A stretch of DNA of 64,000 bases from Arsenicitalea aurantiaca (GCF_003994485.1 NZ_RZNJ01000006.1:100107-164106); one strand, 5' to 3'; positions 42,935 through 52,377 are shown, counted from the stretch's first letter. Notes: generated by a model not told the origin, from the letters alone. Numbers and translations: made by a program.

Positions 42935-42962
42935 CGCCCGCCGGTCGTGCAACCGGCGGGCG
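42935..42962. terminator. Hairpin terminator between pcaF and the CocE gene
   Basis: CGCCCGCCGGT, a short loop and ACCGGCGGGCG form a long GC stem between two convergent genes, followed on the plus strand by ATTTCTC. It probably ends pcaF transcription and perhaps also the opposing operon. Confidence 0.72.
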
Positions 42963-42967
42963 ATTTC

Positions 42968-44761
42968 TCACGCGCCGGTCGGCACCAGCGGCAGCAGCAG
43001 ATGGCTGGGGTGAGCGGGATCGTGATAGATCTTGTGGAGCACCGTCCGGCTCGAGCAGACGTGGTAGGGGATGTATTCGGCATTGGTCGAGCCGGCGACG
43101 CCGGTCGGCAGATCCGCGCTCGTGATCTCGATGCAAATGCGATGGCCCTTGCGGAACATGTTGGCCGCCGCGAGGATCTCGATGGCATAGGCGTTGATCT
43201 CGCCGGGCACGATCTTTTCCTGAGCCTCGCGCGTCATCGGGTGCCAGGGCTTCCAGGGCCGCGAGCGTTCGGTATCGACCGCCTTGTGGGAGGCCTTGAG
43301 CCAGCCCCGCGTGATCTCGCGTTCCTTGAGGTCCGAAGGGAGGCTGCGTTCGCCCTCGCGTACGGTCTGCACCGAAACGTCGGGCCCGACATCCTTGAGG
43401 ATGACGATCCAGTTGGTGTCCTCGGCGTCGATCTCGGCAAAGATGTTGAGAACCGCGGGCCCGGCCATCAGCGTGTCCTCGGGCATCGGGTCCGAGAGGT
43501 AGCGCAGCTTGGCGATCTGGTTGGTCTGGGTGGGCGGCATCTGCACGAAGGCGTCGGGCCGGATGAAGTCGTCGGCGCTCTTTTCGGTGAATTCGCGCGT
43601 CGAGAGGCGTTCCCAGGAATTGAGATGGAACTTGGTCCACTGCGTTTCAGGGAGCGGCCAGGCTTCCCCGGTGCGCCAGGCATTCTCGCCCATCACCCAA
43701 TAGCGGACCGGCGGCTCGTCCATGATGCCGGTGTCCATGCCCTTGAGCCAGTGATCGTACCAGCGCAGGATCTCCTCGTGGAGCGTATGGAAGGGCCGCT
43801 CGAGGTGGCCCGGGCCGGTAAAGAGCAGCTTCTTGGGGGCGTCGACCTTCTCGAAATAGGTCTGCGCCCCCTGCAGATGGGTCTTGTAGGTGTAGGCGTA
43901 CCAGCCCGAGCCCGTGTAGAACGGAATGCGGATCTGCCCGAACTCCCGCTCGCTTTCGGCGACGATCTCCTCGGTGTCGTAGGGATTGATGAGGATGTCG
44001 AAATAGGCCGGCAGGTGCTGCCCGCGTTGCACGAGCACGTTGTAGAGGTGGGGGTACATGCGGAGATCGGGATCGGCCATGGCCGCTTCCCACCACGCCT
44101 TGCGCTGGCCCTCGAGTTCGCCCGGCTGTCCCTTGACCTGGTGGAAGGCCGAGAAATGGCCGATGAGATAGCGGAAGAGATGCACCATCCCTCCCGGATA
44201 TTCCTCGCGAAAACCGCCGAGCCGCCCATAGGCGCTGCGCGGATCGAAGGGAAAGATGGCCTTGAGCGAAGGCGGATTCTGGCGGGCGACGTTGACCTGC
44301 TCGGCCCCGAAGCCGGAAATGCCCACCATGCCCACCTGCCCGTCGCACCAGGGCTGCCGGGCGATCCACTCGATCAGATCGTAACTGTCGAATTCGCGGC
44401 TACCGCCGCCCTCGGACTTGCCGATGCCGCGGGGCGAGCCGATGACGTGCACATAGCCGCGCGAGACGAGGAAATGGGTGTCGCCGGCCTCGAGCGGGCC
44501 GCACCAGAGGGTGGACCAGGAGGGCTGGGGCTGGATCGCCTCGGCGGTCTCGGGTCCCTGCATATCCTTGTTGTAGATCGCAAAGGCGAGGAGGACCGGG
44601 AGCTTTTCGTCCGTCTCCGGCCGGTAGACGTCGATGCACAGATGCTTGCCGTCGCGCATCGGCACGCGGACGTCCCGCTCCACGATCATGCCCTCATGGG
44701 ACGGCGCACGCGTGTACCTGACCGGCGACTGGTCCGAAGGGGTGGGAAGCGCGATGGTCAT
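42968..44761 (-). CDS. CocE/NonD family alpha/beta hydrolase
   Basis: A 597-residue serine hydrolase of the X-Pro dipeptidyl-peptidase/cocaine esterase class. The N-terminal catalytic domain has RVPMRDGKHLCIDVYRP, SPRGIGKSEG and MVGISGFGAEQ, which holds the nucleophilic serine; GPGHLERPFHTLHEEILRWYDHWLKG is the region of the catalytic histidine. The last 200 residues are the jelly-roll C-terminal domain. There is no signal peptide. It is the last gene of the molybdenum hydroxylase/malonate operon, 17 nt after coxM, so it may hydrolyse an ester or amide intermediate. Substrate unknown. Confidence 0.87.
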   Translation of the reverse strand: MTIALPTPSDQSPVRYTRAPSHEGMIVERDVRVPMRDGKHLCIDVYRPETDEKLPVLLAFAIYNKDMQGPETAEAIQPQPSWSTLWCGPLEAGDTHFLVSRGYVHVIGSPRGIGKSEGGGSREFDSYDLIEWIARQPWCDGQVGMVGISGFGAEQVNVARQNPPSLKAIFPFDPRSAYGRLGGFREEYPGGMVHLFRYLIGHFSAFHQVKGQPGELEGQRKAWWEAAMADPDLRMYPHLYNVLVQRGQHLPAYFDILINPYDTEEIVAESEREFGQIRIPFYTGSGWYAYTYKTHLQGAQTYFEKVDAPKKLLFTGPGHLERPFHTLHEEILRWYDHWLKGMDTGIMDEPPVRYWVMGENAWRTGEAWPLPETQWTKFHLNSWERLSTREFTEKSADDFIRPDAFVQMPPTQTNQIAKLRYLSDPMPEDTLMAGPAVLNIFAEIDAEDTNWIVILKDVGPDVSVQTVREGERSLPSDLKEREITRGWLKASHKAVDTERSRPWKPWHPMTREAQEKIVPGEINAYAIEILAAANMFRKGHRICIEITSADLPTGVAGSTNAEYIPYHVCSSRTVLHKIYHDPAHPSHLLLPLVPTGA

Positions 44762-44778
44762 TGGGGATCCTTCAGGGG

Positions 44779-45597
44779 CTATTTATAGATGCTGGCGGTG
44801 CCGGGCGCACGGAGCGCGCGGCGCGCCATGACGGGGACAAGCGCGGCGCGATAGTCCGCCGAGCCGTGGATGTCCGACATGAAAAGGTCCGGATCGAGCG
44901 CGAGGCCCTCGAGTGCGTCGGCGGAGAAATCGGCTTCGAGCGCCGCTTCGATCTCGGTGCAGCGAAAGACACCATCCGAGCCTGAGCCGGTAACGGCCAC
45001 GCGGATCTCGCCATCCTCGTGCCGCGCAACAAAGACACCGACCATCGGATAGCGCGATGCGGGATGGAGGAATTTCGCGTAGGCGGCAAAGGGCACGACG
45101 GGGAAATCGATCCTCGTGACGATCTCGCCTTCTTCGAGCGCGGTCTCGTAGAGGCCCTGGAGATAATCGTCGGCCGGGATCGCGCGGCGGTCGGTCCGGA
45201 CCGTGCCGGCAAGCGCGAGCAGCGCGCTTGGATAGTCTGCCGCCGGATCATTGTTAGCGAGCGAGCCGCCGATCGTGCCGCGATGGCGGACCTGGGGATC
45301 CCCGATGCTGCCGGCGAGGGCGGCGAGGGCCGGCAGCGCGGCATGGAGCTCGCTATTACGGCTCACGTCGAAATGGGTTTCGGCCGCGCCGATCGAGATC
45401 GTCCCGCCGGTTCTGCCGATCCCCTTGAGCTCTGGAATGCCGGCAAGATCGATCAGGGCCTCGGGCGCAGCGAGCCGGGCCTTCATGGCCGGCAGCAGCG
45501 TATGGCCACCCAGCATGTAGCGGGCGCCCTCATGGGCTTCGAAGGCGGACCGCGCCGCCTCCAGCGTTTCGGGCTTCAGATAGCTGAACTCATACAC
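44779..45597 (-). CDS. Molybdenum hydroxylase FAD-binding medium subunit (CoxM-like)
   Basis: A 272-residue FAD-binding subunit of the xanthine dehydrogenase/CO dehydrogenase family. [16 protein letters not shown] opens it; [16 protein letters not shown] and [18 protein letters not shown] are the two FAD motifs. It passes electrons from the iron-sulfur subunit to its acceptor. It overlaps coxS by 8 nt. The matching large subunit lies 4.3 kb upstream in the same operon, not beside it. Confidence 0.93.
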   Translation of the reverse strand: MYEFSYLKPETLEAARSAFEAHEGARYMLGGHTLLPAMKARLAAPEALIDLAGIPELKGIGRTGGTISIGAAETHFDVSRNSELHAALPALAALAGSIGDPQVRHRGTIGGSLANNDPAADYPSALLALAGTVRTDRRAIPADDYLQGLYETALEEGEIVTRIDFPVVPFAAYAKFLHPASRYPMVGVFVARHEDGEIRVAVTGSGSDGVFRCTEIEAALEADFSADALEGLALDPDLFMSDIHGSADYRAALVPVMARRALRAPGTASIYK

Positions 45598-46096
45598 GGG
45601 CAGGCTCCGCCTTGAGCGGCGCGGCGCTTTCGGGATAGTCTTCAGCTGCCGCTAGGATCGCCTTGACGATGTTGTAATAGCCCGTGCAGCGGCAGATATT
45701 GCCCTCGAGTTCCTCGCGCACGATGTGCTCGTCGAGCACGCCCTCATGGCGGCGGATGATGTCGACGCCCGACATGATCATGCCCGGCGTGCAATACCCG
45801 CATTGCAGGCCGTGATGCTCGCGGAAGGCGGCCTGCAGGGGATGGAGCCGCTCGCCGTCGGCGAGCCCCTCGATCGTCGTCACCGCCGAGCCCGACGCCT
45901 GGGCCGCAAGCATGGTGCAGGACTTCACTGCCCGGCCATCGACATGGACGACGCAGGCCCCGCACTGGCTGGTGTCGCAGCCGATATGGGTGCCGGTGAG
46001 CCCGAGCGCGTCGCGCAGCAGGGTGACGAGCAGTGTCCGGTCCTCGCAGGCGAGCCGATGCGCGCGCCCGTTGACGGTCAGTTCGACATGCGCCAT
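45590..46096 (-). CDS. Molybdenum hydroxylase 2Fe-2S small subunit (CoxS-like)
   Basis: A 168-residue subunit with two 2Fe-2S clusters. The N-terminal plant-type cluster uses [16 protein letters not shown] and the next cysteine in KSC; the C-terminal cluster uses [13 protein letters not shown] and [16 protein letters not shown]. All eight ligand cysteines are present. It carries electrons from the molybdenum site to CoxM. It follows matB after 27 nt. Confidence 0.95.
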   Translation of the reverse strand: MAHVELTVNGRAHRLACEDRTLLVTLLRDALGLTGTHIGCDTSQCGACVVHVDGRAVKSCTMLAAQASGSAVTTIEGLADGERLHPLQAAFREHHGLQCGYCTPGMIMSGVDIIRRHEGVLDEHIVREELEGNICRCTGYYNIVKAILAAAEDYPESAAPLKAEPARV

Positions 46097-46123
46097 GCCG
46101 CCTCCTCCCTTCGCACCGAACCC

Positions 46124-47677
46124 TCAGGCACCGGCGGTTCCCTCGACGAACAGCCCCTGATAGCGGTTCCGGAGCTCGTTCTTTTGCACCTTGCCCATGG
46201 TGTTGTAGGGCAGTTCGGGCACGACGATGACGCGCTTGGGCACCTTGAAATTGGCGAGGACACCCGAAAGCGCCCGACGGGTCGCGGCCTCGTCGACCTC
46301 GGCCCCCGGCCGGGCGGAGACGACCGCCACCACGGCCTCGCCGAAATCGGGATGCGGCACCCCGATGATCGCGGAGGACTGGATGCCGGGGAGAGTATCG
46401 AGCACCATCTCCACTTCGGCCGGATAGACGTTGAGTCCGCCGCTGATCACCAGATCCTTGCCGCGTCCGACGATGGAAATGTAGCCGTCCTCGTCCTGCA
46501 CGCCGAGATCGCCGGTTATGAAATAGCCGTCCTCGCGGAACTCGCTGCGGGTCTTCTCGGGAGCGCGCCAATAGCCGCTGAAGACGTTCGGGCCCTTGAC
46601 CTCGATCGAGCCCACTTCGCCCCGGGGCAGTTCCGCGCCCGTCTCCCGATCGGCGATGCGCACCTGAACGCCTTCAAGCGGGAAGCCCACCGTGCCGGGC
46701 CGGCGCTCGCCCTCATAGGGGTTGGAGACGTTCATGTTGGTTTCGGTCATGCCATAGCGCTCGAGGATGGCGTGGCCGGTGCGCTCGCGCCAGTCGCGGT
46801 GGGTCTGGGCCGAGAGCGGCGCAGAACCCGAAACGAAGAGCCGCATGTGGGAAACCGCCTCGCCGGTGAGGCCAGGATGGGCCAGGAGGCGCGTATAATA
46901 GGTCGGCACGCCCATCATCACGGTTGCTCCGGGAAGGGCCGCAAGCACCTCACCGGGTTCGAAGCGCGCGAGCATGATCATGCTGGCGCCGGCCAGCAGG
47001 GTGATGTTGGTCGCAACGAAAAGCCCGTGGGTATGAAAGAGCGGCAGGGCATGCAGGAGCACGTCGTCCCTGGTGAAACGCCAGGCGCGGTGCAGGGTCT
47101 CCGCATTGGAATAGAGATTGTGCCGGCTCAGCATGACGCCCTTGGAGCGGCCCGTGGTGCCGGAGGTGTAGAGGATTGCCGCGAGGTCATCCGGTGCGGC
47201 CCGATGATCGATGCCCTCGGCGGGCTCGGCATCGGCCCCAGCGGCAAGGCTGCCCTCCCCCGCCGCACCGAGGGTCAGGAGATGACCGACGCCCTTTTCG
47301 GCGGCAAGCGCAGCGAAGGCGTCGCGGCGGGCGGGATCGCACACGAAGACGACCGGCTCGGCATCGCCGAGGAAATAACCGATCTCGGCCGGGGTATAGG
47401 CGGAATTGAGCGGCAGATAGGCGACGCCCGCGCGCAGGCAGCCAAGATAGAGCGCGAGCACTTCGAGCGATTTTTCGACCTGCACCGCACAGCGATCGCC
47501 CGGCCGGGCGCCCGCGCGCCGCAGCAGGTTCGCATACTGGCCGGCACGCGCCCAGAGCCCGGCATAGCTCAGCCGGCGGCCCTCCGGAGTGGTCGCAAAA
47601 AGTACGTCACCGCTATGGGCAATCCGCTCCACATGGGCGGCGATATCGTCCTGGGGTCGGTCGGTCACGGCAGTCAC
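46124..47677 (-). CDS. matB: Malonyl-CoA synthetase (MatB-type AMP-forming ligase)
   Basis: A 517-residue acyl-adenylate-forming enzyme. ILYTSGTTGRSKGVMLSR is the ATP-binding P-loop, LFHTHGLFVATN and ILERYGMTETNMN follow, FITGDLG and GRGKDLVISGGLNVYPAEVE mark the hinge, and NTMGKVQKNELR holds the catalytic lysine. Overall features match malonyl-CoA synthetases, and the next gene upstream is malonyl-CoA decarboxylase, overlapping by 4 nt (ATGA). It would activate malonate with CoA and ATP. Confidence 0.9.
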   Translation of the reverse strand: MTAVTDRPQDDIAAHVERIAHSGDVLFATTPEGRRLSYAGLWARAGQYANLLRRAGARPGDRCAVQVEKSLEVLALYLGCLRAGVAYLPLNSAYTPAEIGYFLGDAEPVVFVCDPARRDAFAALAAEKGVGHLLTLGAAGEGSLAAGADAEPAEGIDHRAAPDDLAAILYTSGTTGRSKGVMLSRHNLYSNAETLHRAWRFTRDDVLLHALPLFHTHGLFVATNITLLAGASMIMLARFEPGEVLAALPGATVMMGVPTYYTRLLAHPGLTGEAVSHMRLFVSGSAPLSAQTHRDWRERTGHAILERYGMTETNMNVSNPYEGERRPGTVGFPLEGVQVRIADRETGAELPRGEVGSIEVKGPNVFSGYWRAPEKTRSEFREDGYFITGDLGVQDEDGYISIVGRGKDLVISGGLNVYPAEVEMVLDTLPGIQSSAIIGVPHPDFGEAVVAVVSARPGAEVDEAATRRALSGVLANFKVPKRVIVVPELPYNTMGKVQKNELRNRYQGLFVEGTAGA

Positions 47678-49005
47678 CTCGTCGGGCTCGCGGGAACGGC
47701 TTGCTGGGCGAGGTCCGCCACCGCGGCGGACGCCGCCACGGCGCCGGTTTCGAGAAAGGTCTCGCTATTGGTTTCGATCTCGCCCAGCTCATAATGGTAG
47801 TTGACCATCACCCCGTGCGCGCCCTTGAGGCCGGCGGCCGAGAGATTGCCAGGCCAGTTGACCCGTGTAAGCCGCGCGCCATTGCCGAGGTGAAAGCGCG
47901 CCACCGGATCGACCGGCTCTCCGCCCGAGCGCTTGGCGGCAACGAGGTAATGGGCGGCAAGCCGGGTGAGGGCGAGGCCTGTCTCCTGAGCGTCCGGGGC
48001 GAGCCACCATTCGGGCGCGGCGGTGCGTTCGAGGGCGGCCTTGGCCGGCGCGTGGACGATCGACGCGGCGTTCTGCGCCTCTCCCGCGAGCCACCGGGCA
48101 AAGCCGGGCACGGGCGAGAGGGTGACGAAGGTTTCAAGCCGCGGGAACTCGGCCCGCAGGCTCGAGACGACCTGCTTGATCAGCAGATTGCCGAAGGATA
48201 CGCCGCGCAGGCCGTCCTGGCAGTTGGAGATCGAATAAAAGACCGCCGTGCGCGCCGCCTCCGCAGCGATGACCGGGCGTTCGCGATCAAGAATCGCGCC
48301 GATGCCAGAGGGAATGTCGGGGCAGAGCGCGACCTCCACGAAGACCAGTGGCTCACGCGGCAGGCGTGGATGGAAAAAGGCGTAGAGCCTGCGATCGGGC
48401 GGATCGATGCGGGAGCGCAGATCGCTCCAGTCGCGGATTTCGTGAACCGCCTCATATTCGATGATCTTGGCAAGGATGGAGGCCGAAGTGTTCCAGTCCA
48501 CGCGGCGCAGTTCGAGAAAACCGCCATTGAACCAGGAATGGAAGAGATGGCGGAAATCATAGTCGACCTCGCGCAGATCCGGGTCGGCGTCGAGCATGCG
48601 CAGCAGGTCGGCGCGCAGCTCGACCAGCATGGCCGTGCCGTCCGGCACCTGGTTGATGCGCCGCAGCAGATGCTGCCGGGTGGGCTCGGCCAGCGTATAG
48701 AGCCGCTCGAGCGCCGCATAATCGCCCGAGGTTTGCGCCAGATGCGCGGCTTCGGCGACCGATGCGCGGTCGATGCCGAACTCGCGCCGCAACATGGAGA
48801 AGAAGTCGCGCCGCTCCTCGAAGGTCAGCGCGGCATAGCGATCGAGCAGGCGCTGGGCGAGCGCCATGGACGAGGACAGCGCCCGCGTGCCGATAACGGC
48901 ACGGCAGAGCGCATCAAGCGGCATGGCCGGCGGCTCGAGCCGCGGCATGGCGGGCGCCTGCCGCCGAAAGCGACCAGTCAGCGATGCCAGCATCTCCTGC
49001 AACAT
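47674..49005 (-). CDS. Malonyl-CoA decarboxylase
   Basis: A 443-residue malonyl-CoA decarboxylase. The N-terminal helical domain has LRREFGIDRASV and LRRINQVPDGTAMLVELRADLL; the catalytic acetyltransferase-like domain has RLYAFFHPRLPREPLVFVEVALC, ISNCQDGLRGVSFGNLLIKQV, ETFVTLSPVPGFARWL and VARFHLGNGARLTRVNWPGN with the conserved histidine. The start at MLQEMLASL follows GGGGAGG. It makes acetyl-CoA from malonyl-CoA, completing malonate use with MatB. Confidence 0.94.
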   Translation of the reverse strand: MLQEMLASLTGRFRRQAPAMPRLEPPAMPLDALCRAVIGTRALSSSMALAQRLLDRYAALTFEERRDFFSMLRREFGIDRASVAEAAHLAQTSGDYAALERLYTLAEPTRQHLLRRINQVPDGTAMLVELRADLLRMLDADPDLREVDYDFRHLFHSWFNGGFLELRRVDWNTSASILAKIIEYEAVHEIRDWSDLRSRIDPPDRRLYAFFHPRLPREPLVFVEVALCPDIPSGIGAILDRERPVIAAEAARTAVFYSISNCQDGLRGVSFGNLLIKQVVSSLRAEFPRLETFVTLSPVPGFARWLAGEAQNAASIVHAPAKAALERTAAPEWWLAPDAQETGLALTRLAAHYLVAAKRSGGEPVDPVARFHLGNGARLTRVNWPGNLSAAGLKGAHGVMVNYHYELGEIETNSETFLETGAVAASAAVADLAQQAVPASPTR

Positions 49006-49086
49006 GACCGAACCTCCCCTGTCCGCCGCCTCGTCATCTGTGTTGAGTGAACCATGTGCACTACACAGCGTCAACCATTTCGTATG

Positions 49087-49105
49087 ACGATCTTTGTTAG
49101 ATCGT
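49087..49105. promoter_or_regulatory. Inverted repeat between the cyclase and malonyl-CoA decarboxylase genes
   Basis: ACGATCT, five bases and AGATCGT form a perfect seven-base dyad in the 104-bp gap between cyclase stop and decarboxylase start. Its AT-rich setting suggests an operator or an internal promoter region for the malonate genes rather than a terminator, since no T-run follows on the minus strand. Confidence 0.45.
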
Positions 49106-49109
49106 ATTC

Positions 49110-49886
49110 TTATTCTTCAATGATCGCGACGGCGCGGCACCAACCCGCCGAGGCCTTGTGGAGCTTCACGGGGAAGCAGCTGACGGTGAAGCCGAAATCG
49201 GGCAGCTGATCGAGATTGGCGAGCTTTTCGATGTGGCAATAGCCGATCGTGGCTCCGGCCTTGTGCCCCTCCCAGATGAGGCCGGCATTGCCGGTCTCCG
49301 TGAACCGCCGGCGGGTGTAGGAGAAGGGCGCGTCCCAGCTCCAGCCATCGGTGCCGGCAATGCGCACGCCCCGCTCGGTGAGGTAGAGCGTCGCCTCGCG
49401 CCCCATGCCGCAGCCGCTGTCGAGGAAATGGCTCTGCCCGTAGGCGGCGCCGGCGGCGGTGTTGACGAGCACAATGTCGAAGGGTTTCAGCGTATAGCCG
49501 ATCCGGTAGAGCTCGCGCTCTACATCCTCAGCGGTACAGACATAGCCGTCCGGCTTGTCGCGGAAATCGAGCTTCACCCCGTCCCCGAGGCACCATTCGA
49601 GCGGCACCTGGTCGATGGTGATCGCACGCTCTCCGCCATTCATCGTGGGGTGGAAATGGTAGGGCGCGTCGAGATGCGTGCCGTTATGTGTAGAAAAATC
49701 CACCCGCTCGATGGCCGGGCCCTTGCGATCGAGGATCTGCTCGGGCTGGAGGCCAGGAAACAGCGTCATGAATTCATGCACGCCATTGTCATGGTCCGAA
49801 TAGTCGATCCTGGGCAGGGCGTGCGGGGGATCGGAGGGAACGCCATTGGCGATGGACACGGAGAGGTCGATGATTCTGCGGCTCAC
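49110..49886 (-). CDS. Cyclase-family metal-dependent hydrolase (kynurenine formamidase/isatin hydrolase fold)
   Basis: A 258-residue protein of the cyclase family. FSTHNGTHLDAPYHFHP is the metal-binding HxGTHxDxPxH motif that defines the group; IIDLSVSIANGVPSDPP and VNTAAGAAYGQSHFLDSGCGM are other parts. Members hydrolyse cyclic or formyl amides, for example isatin and N-formylkynurenine. The start is a GTG at 49886 after AGGGAGAA; an in-frame ATG at 49946 would overlap the end of coxL. It sits directly after the molybdenum subunit gene, so ring opening of a hydroxylated heterocycle is a natural proposal. Confidence 0.87.
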   Translation of the reverse strand: MSRRIIDLSVSIANGVPSDPPHALPRIDYSDHDNGVHEFMTLFPGLQPEQILDRKGPAIERVDFSTHNGTHLDAPYHFHPTMNGGERAITIDQVPLEWCLGDGVKLDFRDKPDGYVCTAEDVERELYRIGYTLKPFDIVLVNTAAGAAYGQSHFLDSGCGMGREATLYLTERGVRIAGTDGWSWDAPFSYTRRRFTETGNAGLIWEGHKAGATIGYCHIEKLANLDQLPDFGFTVSCFPVKLHKASAGWCRAVAIIEE

Positions 49887-49906
49887 TGGGGGTTCTCCCT
49901 GAAGGA

Positions 49907-52234
49907 TCAGGCCGCGGCGCGACGCGCGGCGGCAATGGCGGCCCACACGCGCGAGGGCGTGGCGGGCATGTCGAGATGGGCGACCCCGAGCGGCCGGAGC
50001 GCATCGAGGATGGCGTTCATGATGGCCGGCGGCGCGCCAATGGCCCCGGATTCCCCACAGCCCTTGACCCCGATCGGATTGGTGAGGCAGGGCACGTTGT
50101 GATGAGCCATGGCCAGAGGGCCCAGATTGTCGGCCCGCGGCATGCAGTAATCGTTGAAGGTGCCGGTGACGAGCTGGCCGGAGTCCGGATCGTAGACGAT
50201 GTGTTCGAGCAGCGCCTGACCGATGCCTTGGGCGAGGCCGCCATGGACCTGCCCTTCGACGATCATGGGGTTGATGACCACCCCGACATCATCGACCACG
50301 GCATAGGCGGCAAGCTCGACCGCCCCGGTTTCGGGATCGATCTCGACCTCGCAGACGTGGCAGCCATTGGGGTAGTTGGGCACGTCGCCCGAATAGGTGG
50401 CGGCGGCCGAAAGGCCGAGTGCGAATTCCTCGGGCACGCCGCGGGCCTGGAAGGAGGCGATCGCGACCTCGGTCATGTGCATTGAGCGGTTGGTGCTGCG
50501 CGCCACGAACATTCCGGCATCGAAGGTGATCTCGTCGGGCTCAACCCCGAGCTTCCAGGCGGCGATCCGCCGGCCCTTCTCGATGATCTTGTCGCCCGCC
50601 AGCTTCAGCGCCGAACCGCCGATCAGCGAAGAGCGCGCCGCATAGGTGCCGCGCCCGATCATCACCTTGTCGGTATCGCCCTGAATGTAGCCGATGGCCT
50701 CGAAGGGAATGCCGAGCTGTTCCGAGACCAGCTGCGCGAAGGCCGTGGCGTGCCCCTGCCCGTGCGAATGGGTGCCGGCAAGGATGGTCGCGCTGCCGGT
50801 AGGATCGAAACGGATCTCCATGCGGTCGTTATAGATGCCGGCATGCTCGATGTAATAGGCGACCGAGCGCCCGCGGAGCCTGCCGCGCGCCTCGCTCTCT
50901 GACCGGCGCGCATCGAAGCCATCCCAATCCGCCAAGGCGAGGGCCTTGTCGAACAGTGCCTCGAATTCCCCCGTGTCGTAGACCGCGCCGGTCTGGGTCT
51001 TGTAGGGCATGCGCGCGGGCGGAACGAAATTGCGACGCCGCACGTCGACGGGGCTGATGCCGAGCCGCGTCGCGAGCTCGTCCATCAGCCGCTCGATCAC
51101 ATAGATTGCCTCGGGGCGACCTGCCCCGCGATAAACGCCGAGCGGGCTCGTATGGGTGAAGACGGCTCGCGTTTCGAGATCGACCGTATCGATGGCGTAG
51201 ACGCCGGGGATGTAGCGCAGCGAATAGAGCAGCGGCGCGACCCCGGCCGAAAAATGGTAGGCGCCGATCGCGTGCAGCGCACGGGCGCGCACGGCGAGCA
51301 CGCGGCCCTCGGCATCGGCGGCAAGCTCGGCATGGACCAGCTGGTCGCGGCCGTGATTGTCCCCCATCAGCCCTTCGGAGCGGGTGCCGACCCATTTGAC
51401 CGGACGCCCGACGCGCCGCGCCGCCCAGAGCACGAGCGCATCCTCGGGATAGCAGTCAGCCTTGGCGCCGAACCCGCCCCCGACATCGGGCGCGATGACG
51501 CGCAGCCGTGTGGCGGGTATGCCGAGCACGTCGCGGGCAATCATCTCCTTGAACCCGTGGGGGTTCTGCGAGGTGGCATAGAGGGTGTAGGTTTCGTCGG
51601 CCGCATCGTAGAGACCGAGCGCCGCGCGCGGCTCCATGGCGTTGGCGATGATGCGATTGTTCTCAAGCCGCAGCGCGACGGTGACCGCCGCCTTTGCGAA
51701 CGCCGCATCGGTTGCCGCCGGATCGCCATGGGTGAGCGAAAACGAGACGTTGCCCGGGCAGTCCGGCCAGACCGCAGGGGCGCCCTCGGCGACCGCCGCT
51801 TCGAGGGTGACGACGGCGTCCAGAGGCTCGTAATCGACCTCGATCAGGTCCGCGGCGTCGCGCGCCTGGGCGGGTGTTTCGGCGATGACCATGGCAACGC
51901 GCTCGCCGACGGCGCGGACGATATCGGGGATGAGGATTGGCCGCAGCGTACGGTATCCGAAGGGCCCTTGCGCATTCTGCGGCATGAAGAGCGGCGGAAT
52001 GCCGCCGAGCCCGTCGGCGAGAACGTCGGCCCCGGTGAGGACCGCGAGCACGCCCGGCGCAGCCGCCGCTGCGCTAACGTCGAGCCCGAGGATGCGGGCA
52101 TGGGCATGGGGCGAGGAGACGATCGCGGCATGCGCCTGACCGGGCACGGCATGGTCGGCGACATAGCGCCCGCGGCCGGTGATGAACCGCTTGTCCTCGA
52201 CACGCCGCACGGGCTGACCGACACCGAACTTCAT
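49907..52234 (-). CDS. Molybdenum hydroxylase large subunit (CoxL-like, form II)
   Basis: A 775-residue molybdopterin-binding subunit of the xanthine dehydrogenase family. QPVRRVEDKRFITGRGRYVADH opens it; PDVGGGFGAKADCYPED and TSPLGVYRGAGRPEAIYVIERLMDELA are the cofactor loops, and VKGCGESGAIGAPPA near residue 735 carries the catalytic glutamate. The active loop reads VYRGAGR, not the AYRCSFR of true (form I) CO dehydrogenase, so CO is not the likely substrate. GGGGAGGG precedes the ATG. Unusually, its FAD and iron-sulfur partners are four genes downstream. Substrate unknown; N-heterocycles or aldehydes are common for the group. Confidence 0.93.
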   Translation of the reverse strand: MKFGVGQPVRRVEDKRFITGRGRYVADHAVPGQAHAAIVSSPHAHARILGLDVSAAAAAPGVLAVLTGADVLADGLGGIPPLFMPQNAQGPFGYRTLRPILIPDIVRAVGERVAMVIAETPAQARDAADLIEVDYEPLDAVVTLEAAVAEGAPAVWPDCPGNVSFSLTHGDPAATDAAFAKAAVTVALRLENNRIIANAMEPRAALGLYDAADETYTLYATSQNPHGFKEMIARDVLGIPATRLRVIAPDVGGGFGAKADCYPEDALVLWAARRVGRPVKWVGTRSEGLMGDNHGRDQLVHAELAADAEGRVLAVRARALHAIGAYHFSAGVAPLLYSLRYIPGVYAIDTVDLETRAVFTHTSPLGVYRGAGRPEAIYVIERLMDELATRLGISPVDVRRRNFVPPARMPYKTQTGAVYDTGEFEALFDKALALADWDGFDARRSESEARGRLRGRSVAYYIEHAGIYNDRMEIRFDPTGSATILAGTHSHGQGHATAFAQLVSEQLGIPFEAIGYIQGDTDKVMIGRGTYAARSSLIGGSALKLAGDKIIEKGRRIAAWKLGVEPDEITFDAGMFVARSTNRSMHMTEVAIASFQARGVPEEFALGLSAAATYSGDVPNYPNGCHVCEVEIDPETGAVELAAYAVVDDVGVVINPMIVEGQVHGGLAQGIGQALLEHIVYDPDSGQLVTGTFNDYCMPRADNLGPLAMAHHNVPCLTNPIGVKGCGESGAIGAPPAIMNAILDALRPLGVAHLDMPATPSRVWAAIAAARRAAA

Positions 52235-52377
52235 GCGCCCTCCCCTTTCATCGCCTGGCGCGTGGCGGCGCGGCTCCGCGCGCCTTCCCACCGTGCCGAC
52301 ACATAGGCTTGCACAGATTGTGGACAAAGGAAACGATATTGTATATTTCTGTCCCGGCAAATTCGAGGAGAGACGTC

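Noticed and set aside
42740..44788. A 682-codon plus-strand frame opposite the CocE-type hydrolase.
   Set aside because: No motif, and it starts inside pcaF in another frame.
45725..47794. A 689-codon plus-strand frame opposite coxS and matB.
   Set aside because: Antisense shadow; the minus-strand frames carry full iron-sulfur and AMP-ligase motifs.
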